DNA of 64,000 nt from Bacteroidia bacterium (GCA_030428865.1 JAUIEK010000001.1:434001-498000); one strand, 5' to 3'. Shown: positions 36,364 through 45,752, counted from the first letter of the stretch. Notes: generated by a model not told the origin, from the letters alone. A program made the numbers and translations.

Positions 36364-36748
36364 CTTTTCTAGTACTATAGTTTTTATCAAACTTCACAAA
36401 CATATTAATCCATAAAATTCTAGAAAGCCTTAGGTTTACTGGAGCAAGAACAACAAGAGCAATAATAATTGCGGCAAAAGTTTGTAGTAAGGATAAGCCA
36501 ATAAAGGCTTTTGCAATTACAAAGGTGATTATACATAATGCTACTGTTTGGGCATAATTTACATACATGGCTCCGTAAAAAAATGAAGGTTCTATCATAT
36601 ACTTTAGCTCACAATGTGAGCAGTTCTTATGTAGTTTTGTTATTTTTTTAGGATGGAAAGAAAATGAGTGTTCAAAAAAATCACCTTCATGGCATCTAGG
36701 ACACTTCCCTTTAATAATACTATATACTTTCTGTCCTTTTTTAAACAT
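36347..36748 (-). CDS. DUF983 family membrane protein
   Basis: 133 residues. An N-terminal zinc-ribbon-like pair CPRCHEGDFF and CSHCELKY is followed by two membrane helices (about 62-82 and 86-106). This matches DUF983, small inner-membrane proteins of unknown function common in Bacteroidota and Alphaproteobacteria. The gene overlaps the end of the FAD oxidoreductase and is divergent from the ABC-F gene. Confidence 0.9.
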   Translation of the reverse strand: MFKKGQKVYSIIKGKCPRCHEGDFFEHSFSFHPKKITKLHKNCSHCELKYMIEPSFFYGAMYVNYAQTVALCIITFVIAKAFIGLSLLQTFAAIIIALVVLAPVNLRLSRILWINMFVKFDKNYSTRKAKKTA

Positions 36749-36767
36749 TATAGTGCCTTTTTTTAGC

Positions 36768-36788
36768 TAGTTTTGCACTACAAAATTA
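36768..36788. promoter_or_regulatory. Divergent -7 boxes for ABC-F (+) and DUF983 (-)
   Basis: Plus-strand TAGTTTTG (36768-36775) precedes the ABC-F ATG at 36799 by 23 bases. Minus-strand TAATTTTG (36788-36781) precedes the DUF983 ATG at 36748. The boxes lie only 5 bases apart, so the two polymerases would compete. Confidence 0.45.
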
Positions 36789-36798
36789 CAGTATTTTC

Positions 36799-38718
36799 AT
36801 GGTTAATGTACACGATTTGACCGTTAGTTTTTCGGGGTCAGATTTATTTTCTGGTATTACTTTTAAGTTAAATAAAGGTGATAGAGTCGGGCTTATTGGT
36901 AAGAACGGAGCAGGTAAATCAACACTTCTTAAAGTGTTGTCAAAAGATATAGAAAGCTCAGGAGGAACTATTGCGTTCGATAAAGAGATAAAAATAGGTT
37001 TTCTACGTCAAGATATTGATTTTGAAAAAGGAAGAACAATTTTAGAAGAAGCTTATCAAGCGTTTGAAGAAATTAAGGAAATAGAAAGTAAGCTAGAGAA
37101 AATAAATACACAATTAAACACAAGAACAGATTATGAAAGTGATAGTTATAATCAACTTATAATTGACCTAAACGAATTCACTGAACGATACGAGTTATTA
37201 GGAGGATACAATTATCAAGGAGAAACCGAAAAAATTCTTCAAGGTCTTGGTTTTCAAAGAAGTGATTTTGATAAATTAACAGAGACATTTTCTGGCGGTT
37301 GGCGTATGCGAATTGAACTCGCAAAATTACTGCTTCAAAACAATGATGTTTTATTATTAGATGAACCTACAAATCACTTAGATATCGAATCGATTATTTG
37401 GTTAGAAAGCTTTCTAAAAAACTATGCGGGAGCAGTTGTGTTAGTTTCGCACGATAAAATGTTTTTAGATAATGTAACCAATAGAACTATCGAAATTTCT
37501 TTGGGTAAAATTTACGATTATAAAAAACCGTATTCTCAGTTTTTAGAACTAAGGAAAGATATTAAAGAAAAACAGCTTCAAACTCAGAAAAATCAAGAGA
37601 AAGAGATAAAGCAAACACAACAACTCATTGATAAATTTAGAGCTAAAGCAAGTAAAGCTTCGATGGCTCAATCGCTTATCAAAAAATTAGATAAAGTAGA
37701 AATCATAGAGGTAGATGAAGATGATATAGCTACGATGAATGTACAATTTCGAATATCTCATAATCCTGGGAAAATAATTTTTGAGGCAGAAGGTTTATCA
37801 AAGAATTATGGAGATAAGAAGGTGCTAGATAATGTTGAGTTGCTCATAGAACGGAATAGTAGAATTGCTTTTGTAGGTCAAAATGGGCAAGGAAAATCAA
37901 CTTTAGCAAAAATGATGGTTGGAGAAATTCCTTTTTCAGGAAGCTTGAAAGTCGGTCACAACGTTCAGATAGGTTATTTTGCTCAAAATCAATCAGAGTA
38001 TTTGCCACCTGAAAAGACTGTTTTAGAAGTTATGGAAGATGCCGCTAATGATGAAAACCGTACCAGAGTACGAGATATGCTGGGCGCATTTTTATTTTCA
38101 GGAGATGCAGTTGATAAAAAAACGAAAGTGCTCTCTGGAGGAGAACGAAATAGATTGGCTCTCTGTAAATTATTATTATCTCCGTTCAATGTTTTAGTGA
38201 TGGATGAGCCTACAAATCATTTAGATATTGCTTCTAAAAATGTACTTAAAAAAGCACTTGAAAAGTTTGATGGAACACTCATTATCGTATCGCATGATAG
38301 GGAGTTTCTACAAGGATTAACTACTAAAGTGTATGGTTTTAAAGATCGTGTTATTAAAGAATATCTTGGAGATATTGATTATTTTTTAGAAGAGCATAAA
38401 ATGCAAAGCTTACGAGAAGCAGAAAAAAGAACTACAACTAAGTCAGAAAAAAAACAAAAATCACAGAGTGACTTTTCACTAACTAAAGAACAAGAAAAAG
38501 AGCTTCGAAAACTAAAAAATAAACTAGCCAAAATAGAAACAGAAATCAGTGATTTAGAAGCCGAAATAAAAGAGATTGACGTTGCGCTTGCAGAGAATTA
38601 TGAAGAGACTTCTAGTAAACCTGATTTTTTTGCGAATTACGAAGCTAAAAAAAGCCGATATGAATTACTAATGGAAAAGTGGGAGGAAGCTGAAGAAAAA
38701 GTAGCTAACTTTATGTAA
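36799..38718 (+). CDS. ABC-F family ATPase (translation factor / ribosome protection type)
   Basis: 639 residues and no membrane segment. There are two ABC domains, with Walker A GKNGAGKST at 34-42 and GQNGQGKST near 358-366, signature motifs SGGWRMR and SGGERNR, and Walker B LLLDEPTNHLD and LVMDEPTNHLD. A linker with many Lys/Gln and a C-terminal coiled coil complete the Uup/EttA type. Such proteins act on the ribosome E site. Antibiotic resistance is not implied. It overlaps the next gene by one base. Confidence 0.95.
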   Translation: MVNVHDLTVSFSGSDLFSGITFKLNKGDRVGLIGKNGAGKSTLLKVLSKDIESSGGTIAFDKEIKIGFLRQDIDFEKGRTILEEAYQAFEEIKEIESKLEKINTQLNTRTDYESDSYNQLIIDLNEFTERYELLGGYNYQGETEKILQGLGFQRSDFDKLTETFSGGWRMRIELAKLLLQNNDVLLLDEPTNHLDIESIIWLESFLKNYAGAVVLVSHDKMFLDNVTNRTIEISLGKIYDYKKPYSQFLELRKDIKEKQLQTQKNQEKEIKQTQQLIDKFRAKASKASMAQSLIKKLDKVEIIEVDEDDIATMNVQFRISHNPGKIIFEAEGLSKNYGDKKVLDNVELLIERNSRIAFVGQNGQGKSTLAKMMVGEIPFSGSLKVGHNVQIGYFAQNQSEYLPPEKTVLEVMEDAANDENRTRVRDMLGAFLFSGDAVDKKTKVLSGGERNRLALCKLLLSPFNVLVMDEPTNHLDIASKNVLKKALEKFDGTLIIVSHDREFLQGLTTKVYGFKDRVIKEYLGDIDYFLEEHKMQSLREAEKRTTTKSEKKQKSQSDFSLTKEQEKELRKLKNKLAKIETEISDLEAEIKEIDVALAENYEETSSKPDFFANYEAKKSRYELLMEKWEEAEEKVANFM

Positions 38719-39656
38719 TGTCTTTTTTTGATTCTGCAAACGTTATAAATCAACAGGTAAAAGCTTCTATTCTATCAGAAAAAAATATTCAGCTTTTTGT
38801 AAAGAGAGAAGATGCGATTCACTCAGATATTTCTGGGAATAAGTATAGAAAATTAAAATACAACCTTAAAGCAGCTAAAGATGAAGGTTTTACTAAAATT
38901 ATAACTTTTGGAGGCGCTTTTTCCAATCATATTTTGGCAACTGCTGTAGCAGGTAATTTAGCTGGTTTGCAAACAGTAGGGATTATTAGAGGAGAAGAAT
39001 TAGGAGAAAATATCAAAGAAACACTTTCTCTAAATCCTACTTTAAAAAATGCATATGATGGTGGAATGAAGTTTGAATTTATTTCTCGGAAAGATTACAG
39101 AGAAAAAATGAATTCAGTTTTTCTAGAAAAACTAGCAAAAAAACACGGTGCTTTTTACCTTCTGCCAGAAGGAGGCACGAACAAGCTTGCAGTAAAAGGC
39201 TGTGAAGAGATTTTAACAGAACAAGATACTGAGTTTGATTATATTTGTTGTTGTGTGGGAACTGGAGGGACGTTAGCTGGAATTATTAACTCAGCAAAAA
39301 ATCATCAAAAAGTTTTAGGTTTTCCGGCTTTAAAAGGAGATTTTTTAAGAGAAGAAATTTCTGGCTTTGTTGAAAATTCTGCTCAGTGGAATTTGATTAC
39401 TGATTATCATTTTGGAGGATATGCAAAATATACCGAAGAACTTATTCGTTTTATAAATGATTTTAAAAGAGAGACTTCCATTCCTTTAGATCCAATCTAT
39501 ACTGGGAAAATGATGTTTGGAGTTTTTGATATGATTAAAAAGAACCAGTTTCCAGAGTCAACAAAAATACTGGCTGTTCATACAGGTGGTTTACAAGGAA
39601 TAGAAGGATTTAATGAAGTACTCAAGAAAAAAAAGACAGGATTAAAAGTTGTGTAG
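38718..39656 (+). CDS. PLP-dependent 1-aminocyclopropane-1-carboxylate deaminase / D-cysteine desulfhydrase-like enzyme
   Basis: 312 residues, fold type II PLP enzyme. The lysine for the Schiff base lies in DISGNKYRKLKYNL, followed by TFGGAFSNHI (phosphate side) and the glycine-rich CCCVGTGGTLAGI. The reaction cannot be fixed from sequence; D-cysteine desulfhydrase is the commoner activity in this group. It begins on the last base of the ABC-F stop codon, and the glucosaminidase gene starts directly after its own stop. Confidence 0.88.
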   Translation: MSFFDSANVINQQVKASILSEKNIQLFVKREDAIHSDISGNKYRKLKYNLKAAKDEGFTKIITFGGAFSNHILATAVAGNLAGLQTVGIIRGEELGENIKETLSLNPTLKNAYDGGMKFEFISRKDYREKMNSVFLEKLAKKHGAFYLLPEGGTNKLAVKGCEEILTEQDTEFDYICCCVGTGGTLAGIINSAKNHQKVLGFPALKGDFLREEISGFVENSAQWNLITDYHFGGYAKYTEELIRFINDFKRETSIPLDPIYTGKMMFGVFDMIKKNQFPESTKILAVHTGGLQGIEGFNEVLKKKKTGLKVV

Positions 39657-40484
39657 ATGAAGCAAGCTAAACCATTTATTTTTTTATTTTTTTTATTTTT
39701 TTTAATTGGCTGCGGATCTAGTAAAAAGGTTGCTAAAAAAGAACAGTCAAAGACCACTAATAAAGAGCTTTCTCCTAAAAAACTGCCTTCTGTTGGTCAG
39801 AATAAACATGTAAGAAAGTTAGAGAAGAAGAATACAAGATTGAATAATTATACATTGGCATATATTAAAAAATATGCGCCTATTGCAGTAATAGAAATGC
39901 ACAAATATAAAATTCCGGCTAGTATTACACTCGCTCAAGGAATTTTAGAATCAGGAAATGGAAGAAGTACTTTAGCAAGAAAATCAAATAATCACTTTGG
40001 TATAAAATGCCATAAAGGTTGGAATGGCGGTCGTGTGTATTATGATGATGATGAAAAAGGAGAATGTTTTCGAAAATACAAATATGCACAATCTTCTTAT
40101 GAAGATCATTCGGAGTTTTTAACATCCAGAAGAAGATATGCCGATCTTTTTAAACTTAACTTGAAAAATTATAAAGGTTGGGCTCGTGGTTTAAAAAAAG
40201 CAGGATATGCTACAGATAGAAAATATCCTCAAAAATTGATTAAAATTATTCAAGATTACGAGCTTTATGAATTTGATAAGGTTAGCAAAACGGAGTTAAA
40301 AAAGGAGAAACGTATTGTTGATAAAGAAAAGAAAAATGATGCTACAAAAGTATATAAAGTAAAAAAAGGAGACACGTTGTATTCTATTGCTAGAAAATTT
40401 GGTATTACAGTAGATAAGTTACAAGAGCTTAATAAGCTGGAAAGCACAATAATATCAATAGGGCAAGAATTAATAATCGAATAA
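39657..40484 (+). CDS. Glucosaminidase-LysM lipoprotein (peptidoglycan hydrolase)
   Basis: 275 residues. The lipobox LIGC gives a lipid-attached Cys near residue 19. A glucosaminidase domain (about 75-205) contains SITLAQGILESGNGRSTLA, with the catalytic Glu, and SNNHFGIKCHKGWNGGRVYYDDDEKGECFRKY. A single LysM domain (about 230-275) ends the protein (VKKGDTLYSIARKFGITVDKLQELN). It cuts N-acetylglucosaminyl bonds in peptidoglycan from the outer membrane side. It is third in a tight run with ABC-F and the PLP enzyme. Confidence 0.93.
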   Translation: MKQAKPFIFLFFLFFLIGCGSSKKVAKKEQSKTTNKELSPKKLPSVGQNKHVRKLEKKNTRLNNYTLAYIKKYAPIAVIEMHKYKIPASITLAQGILESGNGRSTLARKSNNHFGIKCHKGWNGGRVYYDDDEKGECFRKYKYAQSSYEDHSEFLTSRRRYADLFKLNLKNYKGWARGLKKAGYATDRKYPQKLIKIIQDYELYEFDKVSKTELKKEKRIVDKEKKNDATKVYKVKKGDTLYSIARKFGITVDKLQELNKLESTIISIGQELIIE

Positions 40485-40485
40485 A

Positions 40486-40518
40486 AAAAAGCGAAAATCT
40501 TCATGATTTTCGCTTTTT
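40486..40518. terminator. Bidirectional terminator
   Basis: AAAAAGCGAAAATC (40486-40499) pairs with GATTTTCGCTTTTT (40505-40518) around a 5-base loop, with T-runs on both strands. It serves the glucosaminidase gene and the convergent VWA gene. Confidence 0.88.
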
Positions 40519-40540
40519 AACTAACTAATAACCAAAGCTC

Positions 40541-41668
40541 TTACCATGAATAATTTTTTTTAATTGCTTGTTTTTTGATGGCTTTAATTAACACACTCTC
40601 TAGTTCATTTTTATTAGAAGATTCTCGTTGTTTTTTTGCAACATAAGCTCTTCGTTTTTTACTCAAGGCATTAATCTTTTCTTTTATTTCAGATCGAGTT
40701 TTACGTTGTTTTTCTACATGTTTTTTAAGCTCTTTATCTGATAATTTCTGTAAATCTTTTGGTAAATACTTTCTTTCAATTTTAGAATAGTCAATTTCTT
40801 CTTTTTCTGATTTATCTACCAAATCCCATGAAGCGTTATTGTATAATCTGCTACTCTTACTACTAGCTCTTTTTACAATTACCACTTCATCTAGTTCTTC
40901 TGCATTAGCATCTTGTGCAGATTGATTGGAATATTTTTTTCTGCCAGAAGAGCCGTAGTAGATATACGTTTTGTTTAGTTTTTTATTTAGAATGATAATT
41001 TCATCGTCGTAAGGAGTAATAATATGAACAATTTTTTTGTTGTGATCAATATTCATATAATCACCTCCTCCAAGTTCAGCTCCATCTTTCCACATTCCTG
41101 AAATTCCTTGATTGTAACTGCCACAAAAAATTGTGTTGATGATAACATCTTTTTCTTTAGCGTCAGCAATAGCTTCTTTGTAATTAATTTTTCCTTGTGT
41201 AAAAGGCTCATTACCAGCTATAAATATTAATCGTAAATCATTTTTCTTCTTGCCCCATTCTAATTCTTTTAACGAAGAACTAATTACTTGTCCACAATAT
41301 TCCTTGCCTCCATTAGTAGTTAATGAGAATAATTTTTCTGATATTTCATCTAAATCAGAACTAAAAGATAATACCTGTCTTATATAACCGTCAGAAGATT
41401 CTAATCGATCATTTCCGTATTCATACAAAGCAATTTCTAAACTAGGTTTCTGAATCCCATATTTAGCATACGATAATTCATTTACAATTTCCCATAGTTG
41501 TGTTTTTGCTTGACTAATAAGTCCATCCATACTATTACTAGTATCTAATAACAAAGCGACTTTTATAGTCTGACTTTTCTTTGTGTCATCTTTTGGGTTG
41601 TTGGCATATACCATTGTTGACAACCCTAGAAAAAGAAATAGGATGATTTTTAATGTTCTTGTTTCCAT
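40541..41668 (-). CDS. VWA-domain protein, secreted or periplasmic
   Basis: 375 residues. A signal peptide (about 1-23) precedes a von Willebrand factor A domain, with the metal-ion site motif DTSNS in VALLLDTSNSMDGLISQAKTQLWEIV and further support from GNEPFTQGKINYKEAIADAKEKD. After about residue 225 the protein becomes a Lys/Glu-rich helical region with no known domain. VWA proteins mostly mediate protein-protein contacts; the partner is unknown. It stands alone, with a shared terminator downstream. Confidence 0.8.
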   Translation of the reverse strand: METRTLKIILFLFLGLSTMVYANNPKDDTKKSQTIKVALLLDTSNSMDGLISQAKTQLWEIVNELSYAKYGIQKPSLEIALYEYGNDRLESSDGYIRQVLSFSSDLDEISEKLFSLTTNGGKEYCGQVISSSLKELEWGKKKNDLRLIFIAGNEPFTQGKINYKEAIADAKEKDVIINTIFCGSYNQGISGMWKDGAELGGGDYMNIDHNKKIVHIITPYDDEIIILNKKLNKTYIYYGSSGRKKYSNQSAQDANAEELDEVVIVKRASSKSSRLYNNASWDLVDKSEKEEIDYSKIERKYLPKDLQKLSDKELKKHVEKQRKTRSEIKEKINALSKKRRAYVAKKQRESSNKNELESVLIKAIKKQAIKKNYSW

Positions 41669-41858
41669 AATTTTTCGATCTAATCAGATTGTTTAAATGC
41701 TTGTATTCAATTATCAGACCAAACCTGAAAATATAAAAAACACTTTAAAATTTATAAGGGTTATTTTATTGTTGAATAAAGAAACTAAATTGTATTCTTT
41801 TTCAGAAAAATTAGTAGAATGGCGTATCTTTATTCATTGCTTTAGATAAATAACCTAT

Positions 41859-42353
41859 ATGGATGTAAAATTTCAGGCAGCTATAATATCAGGTGCATTT
41901 TTACTGATGATTTTATTGATGACTTTTACCAAAAGGCTCACAAAAAAAATCACTCTAGTTAAGAAGTTAGAACCTAATAGAAAGAAAGTAGTATTAAATG
42001 TATTTTACTTTTTATACTATCTTCTTTTTGGTACCGTGGTAATTGTTGTTTTAGGAATTGATTTTGAAAGACTTTCCTTGTTTATTTCTTCTGCATTAGC
42101 AGTTTTAGGAATTGCTTTTGTTGCTCAATGGTCACTGTTATCAAATTTAACAGCCAGTATTATTATTTTCTTTTACCATCCTCTCAAAATAGGAGACAGA
42201 ATAAAAGTTTTAGATAAAGAGCTTGATTTTACGGGTGTTGTAAAAAACATCACAGGGTTTTACGTATTAATAGAAACAGACAAAAAACAACAAATAACAA
42301 TTCCTAATTCGATTATTTTACAGAAAGGAATTGAGCTTTACGAAAACGAATAA
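41859..42353 (+). CDS. Minimal MscS-like mechanosensitive channel protein
   Basis: 164 residues, short for MscS (about 280). Membrane segments are predicted near 7-25, 48-66 and 72-112, the last being the pore-lining helix plus the family motif in FVAQWSLLSNLTASIIIFFYHPLKIGD. The beta domain follows (RIKVLDKELDFTGVVKNITGFYVLIETDKKQQITIPNSIIL), and the C-terminal alpha-beta domain is missing. It may be a reduced osmotic channel. The carbonic-anhydrase gene starts 5 bases downstream. Confidence 0.85.
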   Translation: MDVKFQAAIISGAFLLMILLMTFTKRLTKKITLVKKLEPNRKKVVLNVFYFLYYLLFGTVVIVVLGIDFERLSLFISSALAVLGIAFVAQWSLLSNLTASIIIFFYHPLKIGDRIKVLDKELDFTGVVKNITGFYVLIETDKKQQITIPNSIILQKGIELYENE

Positions 42354-42358
42354 TTCAA

Positions 42359-42877
42359 ATGGCTTTACTAAAATCGGTAAACAATAAAAGCCCAGAAATA
42401 CCAGCAGATTGCTATGTGGCAGAAAATGCGACAATTGTTGGTAACGTTGTTATGGGTAATCAATGTAGTATTTGGTTTAATGCGGTTATAAGAGGTGACG
42501 TTCACTATATTAAAATAGGAAATAAAGTAAACATACAAGATGGAGCTGTTATTCATGCTACCTACAAAACATCTCCTACAACTATAGGCAATAATGTTTC
42601 TATTGGTCATAATGCAATAGTTCATGGTTGTACAATTCACGATAACGTGCTTATTGGTATGGGAAGTATCGTAATGGATGACTGTGTAATTGAAAGCAAT
42701 TCAATTATTGCTGCAGGTGCTGTGGTTACTAAAAATACTCATGTAAAAACAGGGAGTATTTATGCGGGCGTTCCTGCTAAAAAAGTGAAGGATATTTCGA
42801 AAGAGTTAATTTCTGGAGAGATCGATAGAATTGCTAATAACTATGTAAAATATGCTGGTTGGTTTCAAGAAAAGTAA
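42359..42877 (+). CDS. Gamma-class carbonic anhydrase family protein
   Basis: 172 residues. Left-handed beta-helix hexapeptide repeats run through the protein (IVGNVVMG, IGNKVNIQDGAVIHA, IGNNVSIGHNAIVHGC, IGMGSIVMDDCVI). The three zinc-ligand histidines appear as one in AVIHAT and two in IGHNAIVHGC. It resembles the YrdA/PaaY branch; carbonic anhydrase activity is plausible but not certain. It is co-transcribed with the minimal MscS gene and ends at a hairpin overlapping its stop. Confidence 0.9.
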   Translation: MALLKSVNNKSPEIPADCYVAENATIVGNVVMGNQCSIWFNAVIRGDVHYIKIGNKVNIQDGAVIHATYKTSPTTIGNNVSIGHNAIVHGCTIHDNVLIGMGSIVMDDCVIESNSIIAAGAVVTKNTHVKTGSIYAGVPAKKVKDISKELISGEIDRIANNYVKYAGWFQEK

Positions 42878-42901
42878 AACCCAGTTTAAAAACTGGGTTT
42901 T
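42877..42901. terminator. Hairpin terminator after gamma carbonic anhydrase
   Basis: AAACCCAGTT (42877-42886) pairs with AACTGGGTTT (42891-42900) around TAAA. It starts within the stop codon and lies 24 bases from the end of the convergent gene, so it may serve both. Confidence 0.75.
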
Positions 42902-42925
42902 CAATTAATTCAAAAAAGCACACTT

Positions 42926-43396
42926 TTAATTCTTCTCTCGCATCTTAAATTCTCTTCGTTTTTTCTGCTCCATTATCTTTTTTTTAACAGCTCTTTTTTT
43001 ATGAAGTTTATTTCTTTTTGCTCGCTTTTTGAACTTTTCATATTGCTCGTTTGTGAGTATTGATTTCATTTTTCTATGAAAATCAATTTGATGATCTAAG
43101 CGTTCATTTTCTAGATTATATCGCTCATCAGCACTTAATGATTGCTTAGATTCTTTTTGTTTTTTTCTATCCTCTCGAACTTTTCTTTTCATTTTTATTT
43201 GATCCTCTAGTAACGATTGTATTTTACGTTGCTGTGCATCATTTAAATCCAGTTCGAGTGTCATTTTTTTTGCAGCTAATGTAGCCCGTTGTTCTATAGA
43301 AAACTCTTCTTTGTATGAGACTCTATTTTTTCTTTGTGCTTGAATAGTTGCTGTATAAATAAGTACTACAACTAATAAACTGAGTGTTTTTTTCAT
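42926..43396 (-). CDS. Periplasmic Spy/LTxxQ-like helical protein
   Basis: 156 residues. A signal peptide ends at IQAQ (about 20), and the rest is almost entirely charged helix. It holds LDLNDAQQRKIQSLLEDQ and SILTNEQYEKFKK, the paired LTxxQ-like segments seen in Spy/CpxP and their Bacteroidota relatives, with an extremely basic Lys/Arg-rich C-terminus. A periplasmic chaperone or envelope-stress role is inferred from this resemblance only. No sensor kinase is adjacent. Confidence 0.72.
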   Translation of the reverse strand: MKKTLSLLVVVLIYTATIQAQRKNRVSYKEEFSIEQRATLAAKKMTLELDLNDAQQRKIQSLLEDQIKMKRKVREDRKKQKESKQSLSADERYNLENERLDHQIDFHRKMKSILTNEQYEKFKKRAKRNKLHKKRAVKKKIMEQKKRREFKMREKN

Positions 43397-43455
43397 GATA
43401 TTCTGTTTTTAAGGTTTCTTTCGTGCATTTATGACATATAAATTTATGAAAGGTT

Positions 43456-43463
43456 TAACTTTG
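43456..43463 (+). promoter_or_regulatory. Putative -7 box of the large MscS gene
   Basis: TAACTTTG fits TAnnTTTG and is 35 bases upstream of the ATG at 43499. No clear -33 TTG is seen. Confidence 0.4.
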
Positions 43464-43498
43464 GGTTCTATTTTAACACTTGATTAACTGTATTTAGT

Positions 43499-45118
43499 AT
43501 GAAGAAATTCGTGTTTTTAGTATTCTTTTTTCCTGCTGTTTTTTGGGGGCAAGATTCAACAAAAGTAAACTTGAGTAACCCTAATGCAACGATATACAAC
43601 CATATTTACTATTTGCAAAATAGTTCATATAAACCAAAACTTGCAGCGAAATCAATTTATGGATTAAAGGAAAAAGAAGCCATTAAAACGGCTGTAAAAA
43701 TCAAAAGGGTTTTAGATGGTAAAGGGCTTCAGATAGATTTTAATGAAGTGCCTACAAATCCGAATTATAAAGATTCTATAGGATACAGCACCTATTCAAA
43801 GTATGTTTTATTTCCTAACAGAATGCCACAGATTTCTGTAGAGAAAAGAGGTAATCAATGGTATTATTCAGAAGAAACCATTCAAAGTATTGATGAGTTG
43901 TATAATGAAGTGTACCCTTGGTATGTAGAAAAAGTGCAAGATGTAATGCCAGGAGCTGGTTATAAAAAGTTTTTAGGAATTGAATTATGGCAGTATATAA
44001 GTATTGTACTATTAATTATTGCTTCTTGGATTCTTTTTCTTGTCGTTAAACGTATTGTCTTTACCATACTCAAGAAAGTTCTTTTTCGATTTTTGAATCT
44101 AGAAAACAAAGATAGTGTTGCGGCTATTAGAAAACTTGCACACCCAATAAGTCTTCTTGTTGCGTTGGCTCTTATCGATAAAATTTTTCCATCTCTACAG
44201 TTTGGACTCGAAATAAATAAATGGGTTATTTTAGGAATTAATATAACAGCTACTATTTTTTGGATTTATGTGTTTTTAAAACTATCAACTGTAGTTGTTA
44301 ATATTTATGAGAATTATACAGGAAAAACAGAAGGAAAATTAGATGATCAACTCGTTCCTATACTCAAGAATTTTTTAGTAGGACTCATCTTAGTTGCCGG
44401 TTTATTTAAGATGTTGGTTCATATGGGAGTAAACGTAGCAACATTAATAGCAGGATTGTCTATTGGTGGTTTGGCCATTGCATTTGCATCTCAAGATACC
44501 GTTAAAAACTTGATCGGAACTGTAATGATTTTTGTAGATAAACCTTTTCATATTGGTGATTGGATTGTTGCAGGAGATGTTTCAGGTACAGTAGAGGAAG
44601 TTGGTTTTCGATCTACTAGAATTCGAGCTGCCGATACATCAATCTTTCAGATTTCAAACAGTAGATTGTCCGAAATGACTATCAATAACAAAGGACTTTT
44701 ATTATATAGAAGATACAATACACAATTAGGAATTCGATACGATACACCTCCAGAGCTAATAGAAGCCTTTGTACAAGGAATAAGAGATATTGTTGTTACA
44801 TTTCCAGATACTCGAACAGAAGCGCACAATGTAGAGTTTGTTGGTTTTGGTGATTCTGGTTTGCTTATTATGGTAAACGTTTACTTTAATAGTGTGGCTT
44901 GGGGAGAAGAACAACGATCTAAACATAAGTTACATTTGGCTATATTAAAACTAGCTGCTGCTTTAGGAGTTGATTTTGCTTTTCCGTCTACTACAATGAT
45001 GATAGAGCAATTTCCAGAAAAAAAAGGATTTGATATGGAATACAATACAGATCCAGAAAGAATAAGAACTGTTGTAAGCAGCTTTTTAGAGGAATTTAAG
45101 AAAGAAAACGAATCTTAG
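43499..45118 (+). CDS. Large MscS-family mechanosensitive channel
   Basis: 539 residues. A signal peptide (about 1-17) and a periplasmic region of about 140 residues precede membrane helices near 165-185, 215-235, 245-265 and 290-345. The MscS pore and beta region reads IAGLSIGGLAIAFASQDTVKNLIGTVMIFVDKPFHIGDWI. The C-terminal alpha-beta domain is complete, unlike in the small channel 1.1 kb upstream. It probably releases solutes on hypo-osmotic shock. Its stop overlaps the stop of the convergent VTT gene by four bases. Confidence 0.92.
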   Translation: MKKFVFLVFFFPAVFWGQDSTKVNLSNPNATIYNHIYYLQNSSYKPKLAAKSIYGLKEKEAIKTAVKIKRVLDGKGLQIDFNEVPTNPNYKDSIGYSTYSKYVLFPNRMPQISVEKRGNQWYYSEETIQSIDELYNEVYPWYVEKVQDVMPGAGYKKFLGIELWQYISIVLLIIASWILFLVVKRIVFTILKKVLFRFLNLENKDSVAAIRKLAHPISLLVALALIDKIFPSLQFGLEINKWVILGINITATIFWIYVFLKLSTVVVNIYENYTGKTEGKLDDQLVPILKNFLVGLILVAGLFKMLVHMGVNVATLIAGLSIGGLAIAFASQDTVKNLIGTVMIFVDKPFHIGDWIVAGDVSGTVEEVGFRSTRIRAADTSIFQISNSRLSEMTINNKGLLLYRRYNTQLGIRYDTPPELIEAFVQGIRDIVVTFPDTRTEAHNVEFVGFGDSGLLIMVNVYFNSVAWGEEQRSKHKLHLAILKLAAALGVDFAFPSTTMMIEQFPEKKGFDMEYNTDPERIRTVVSSFLEEFKKENES

Positions 45119-45723
45119 CTTACAATATTAAAAATAGCCCAAGCATAAATAGCAAACCTAGCAAATCTAAATAAACCGAATAAAAAAACTCCTTTTACAG
45201 GATATTTAATAATTCCTGCTGCCATACAGGTAATGGAAAAAGGGATTGGTAATAGTGCTCCTACAATAATTAAAAAACCTCCCCACTTGCTTGTGTTTTT
45301 TAAATGTTTTGCTAGTTTTTTTTCTAGGTAGCGCTTAGCTGCTTTTAACTCGGCTGCTTTTTTACCAATGTAATATGAAATGATTCCTCCAGAATAAGAC
45401 AGAATAGCTAGCAAAGTAAGATTGAAAATAGGAGAAGTAGTTTTTTTAGCCCAACCGATAAAAATTTCAGGCGGAATCAGTCCCAAAAAAGATTCAGAAA
45501 TAAAGAACGTGATAAAAACACCTGTAACAGACAATTGAGTGTTAATGAATTCTAACCCGTCATCAATTGATAGTACATATTTATTCAAGAGAAAAAGGAC
45601 AATAATAATTCCTAAAACAGGCAGCGCTGCTTTTTTTAAACTCCTTAAAACGAACCGATAAAATCCAGTATACTTGTAGTATTGATGTAAGAGTTTTGCC
45701 CGTGATTTTTTTTGCTTCTTCAT
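45115..45723 (-). CDS. VTT/DedA-like (YqaA-type) membrane protein
   Basis: 202 residues from the ATG at 45723; a GTG four codons upstream is less likely. Membrane segments are near 30-45, 60-80, 95-110, 140-165 and 175-195. The VTT (SNARE-associated) motif region is ALLPIPFSITCMAAG, preceded by GGIISYYIGKKAAELKAAKRYLEKK. Family members are suspected lipid scramblases or flippases; the substrate is unknown. A TATTTTTG box lies 30 bases upstream of the ATG. Confidence 0.85.
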   Translation of the reverse strand: MKKQKKSRAKLLHQYYKYTGFYRFVLRSLKKAALPVLGIIIVLFLLNKYVLSIDDGLEFINTQLSVTGVFITFFISESFLGLIPPEIFIGWAKKTTSPIFNLTLLAILSYSGGIISYYIGKKAAELKAAKRYLEKKLAKHLKNTSKWGGFLIIVGALLPIPFSITCMAAGIIKYPVKGVFLFGLFRFARFAIYAWAIFNIVS

Positions 45724-45752
45724 GTAAATGCACACATCATATTTCCAGAGTG

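Noticed and set aside
36799..38718. ABC-F protein as an antibiotic resistance determinant
   Set aside because: The sequence fits the housekeeping Uup/EttA-like ABC-F type; resistance-type ABC-F proteins cannot be called from these motifs.
39700..39720. T-rich homopolymer stretch near the start of the glucosaminidase gene as a phase-variable tract
   Set aside because: It is a broken run of T separated by A, encoding the hydrophobic part of the signal peptide; no long single-base tract is present.
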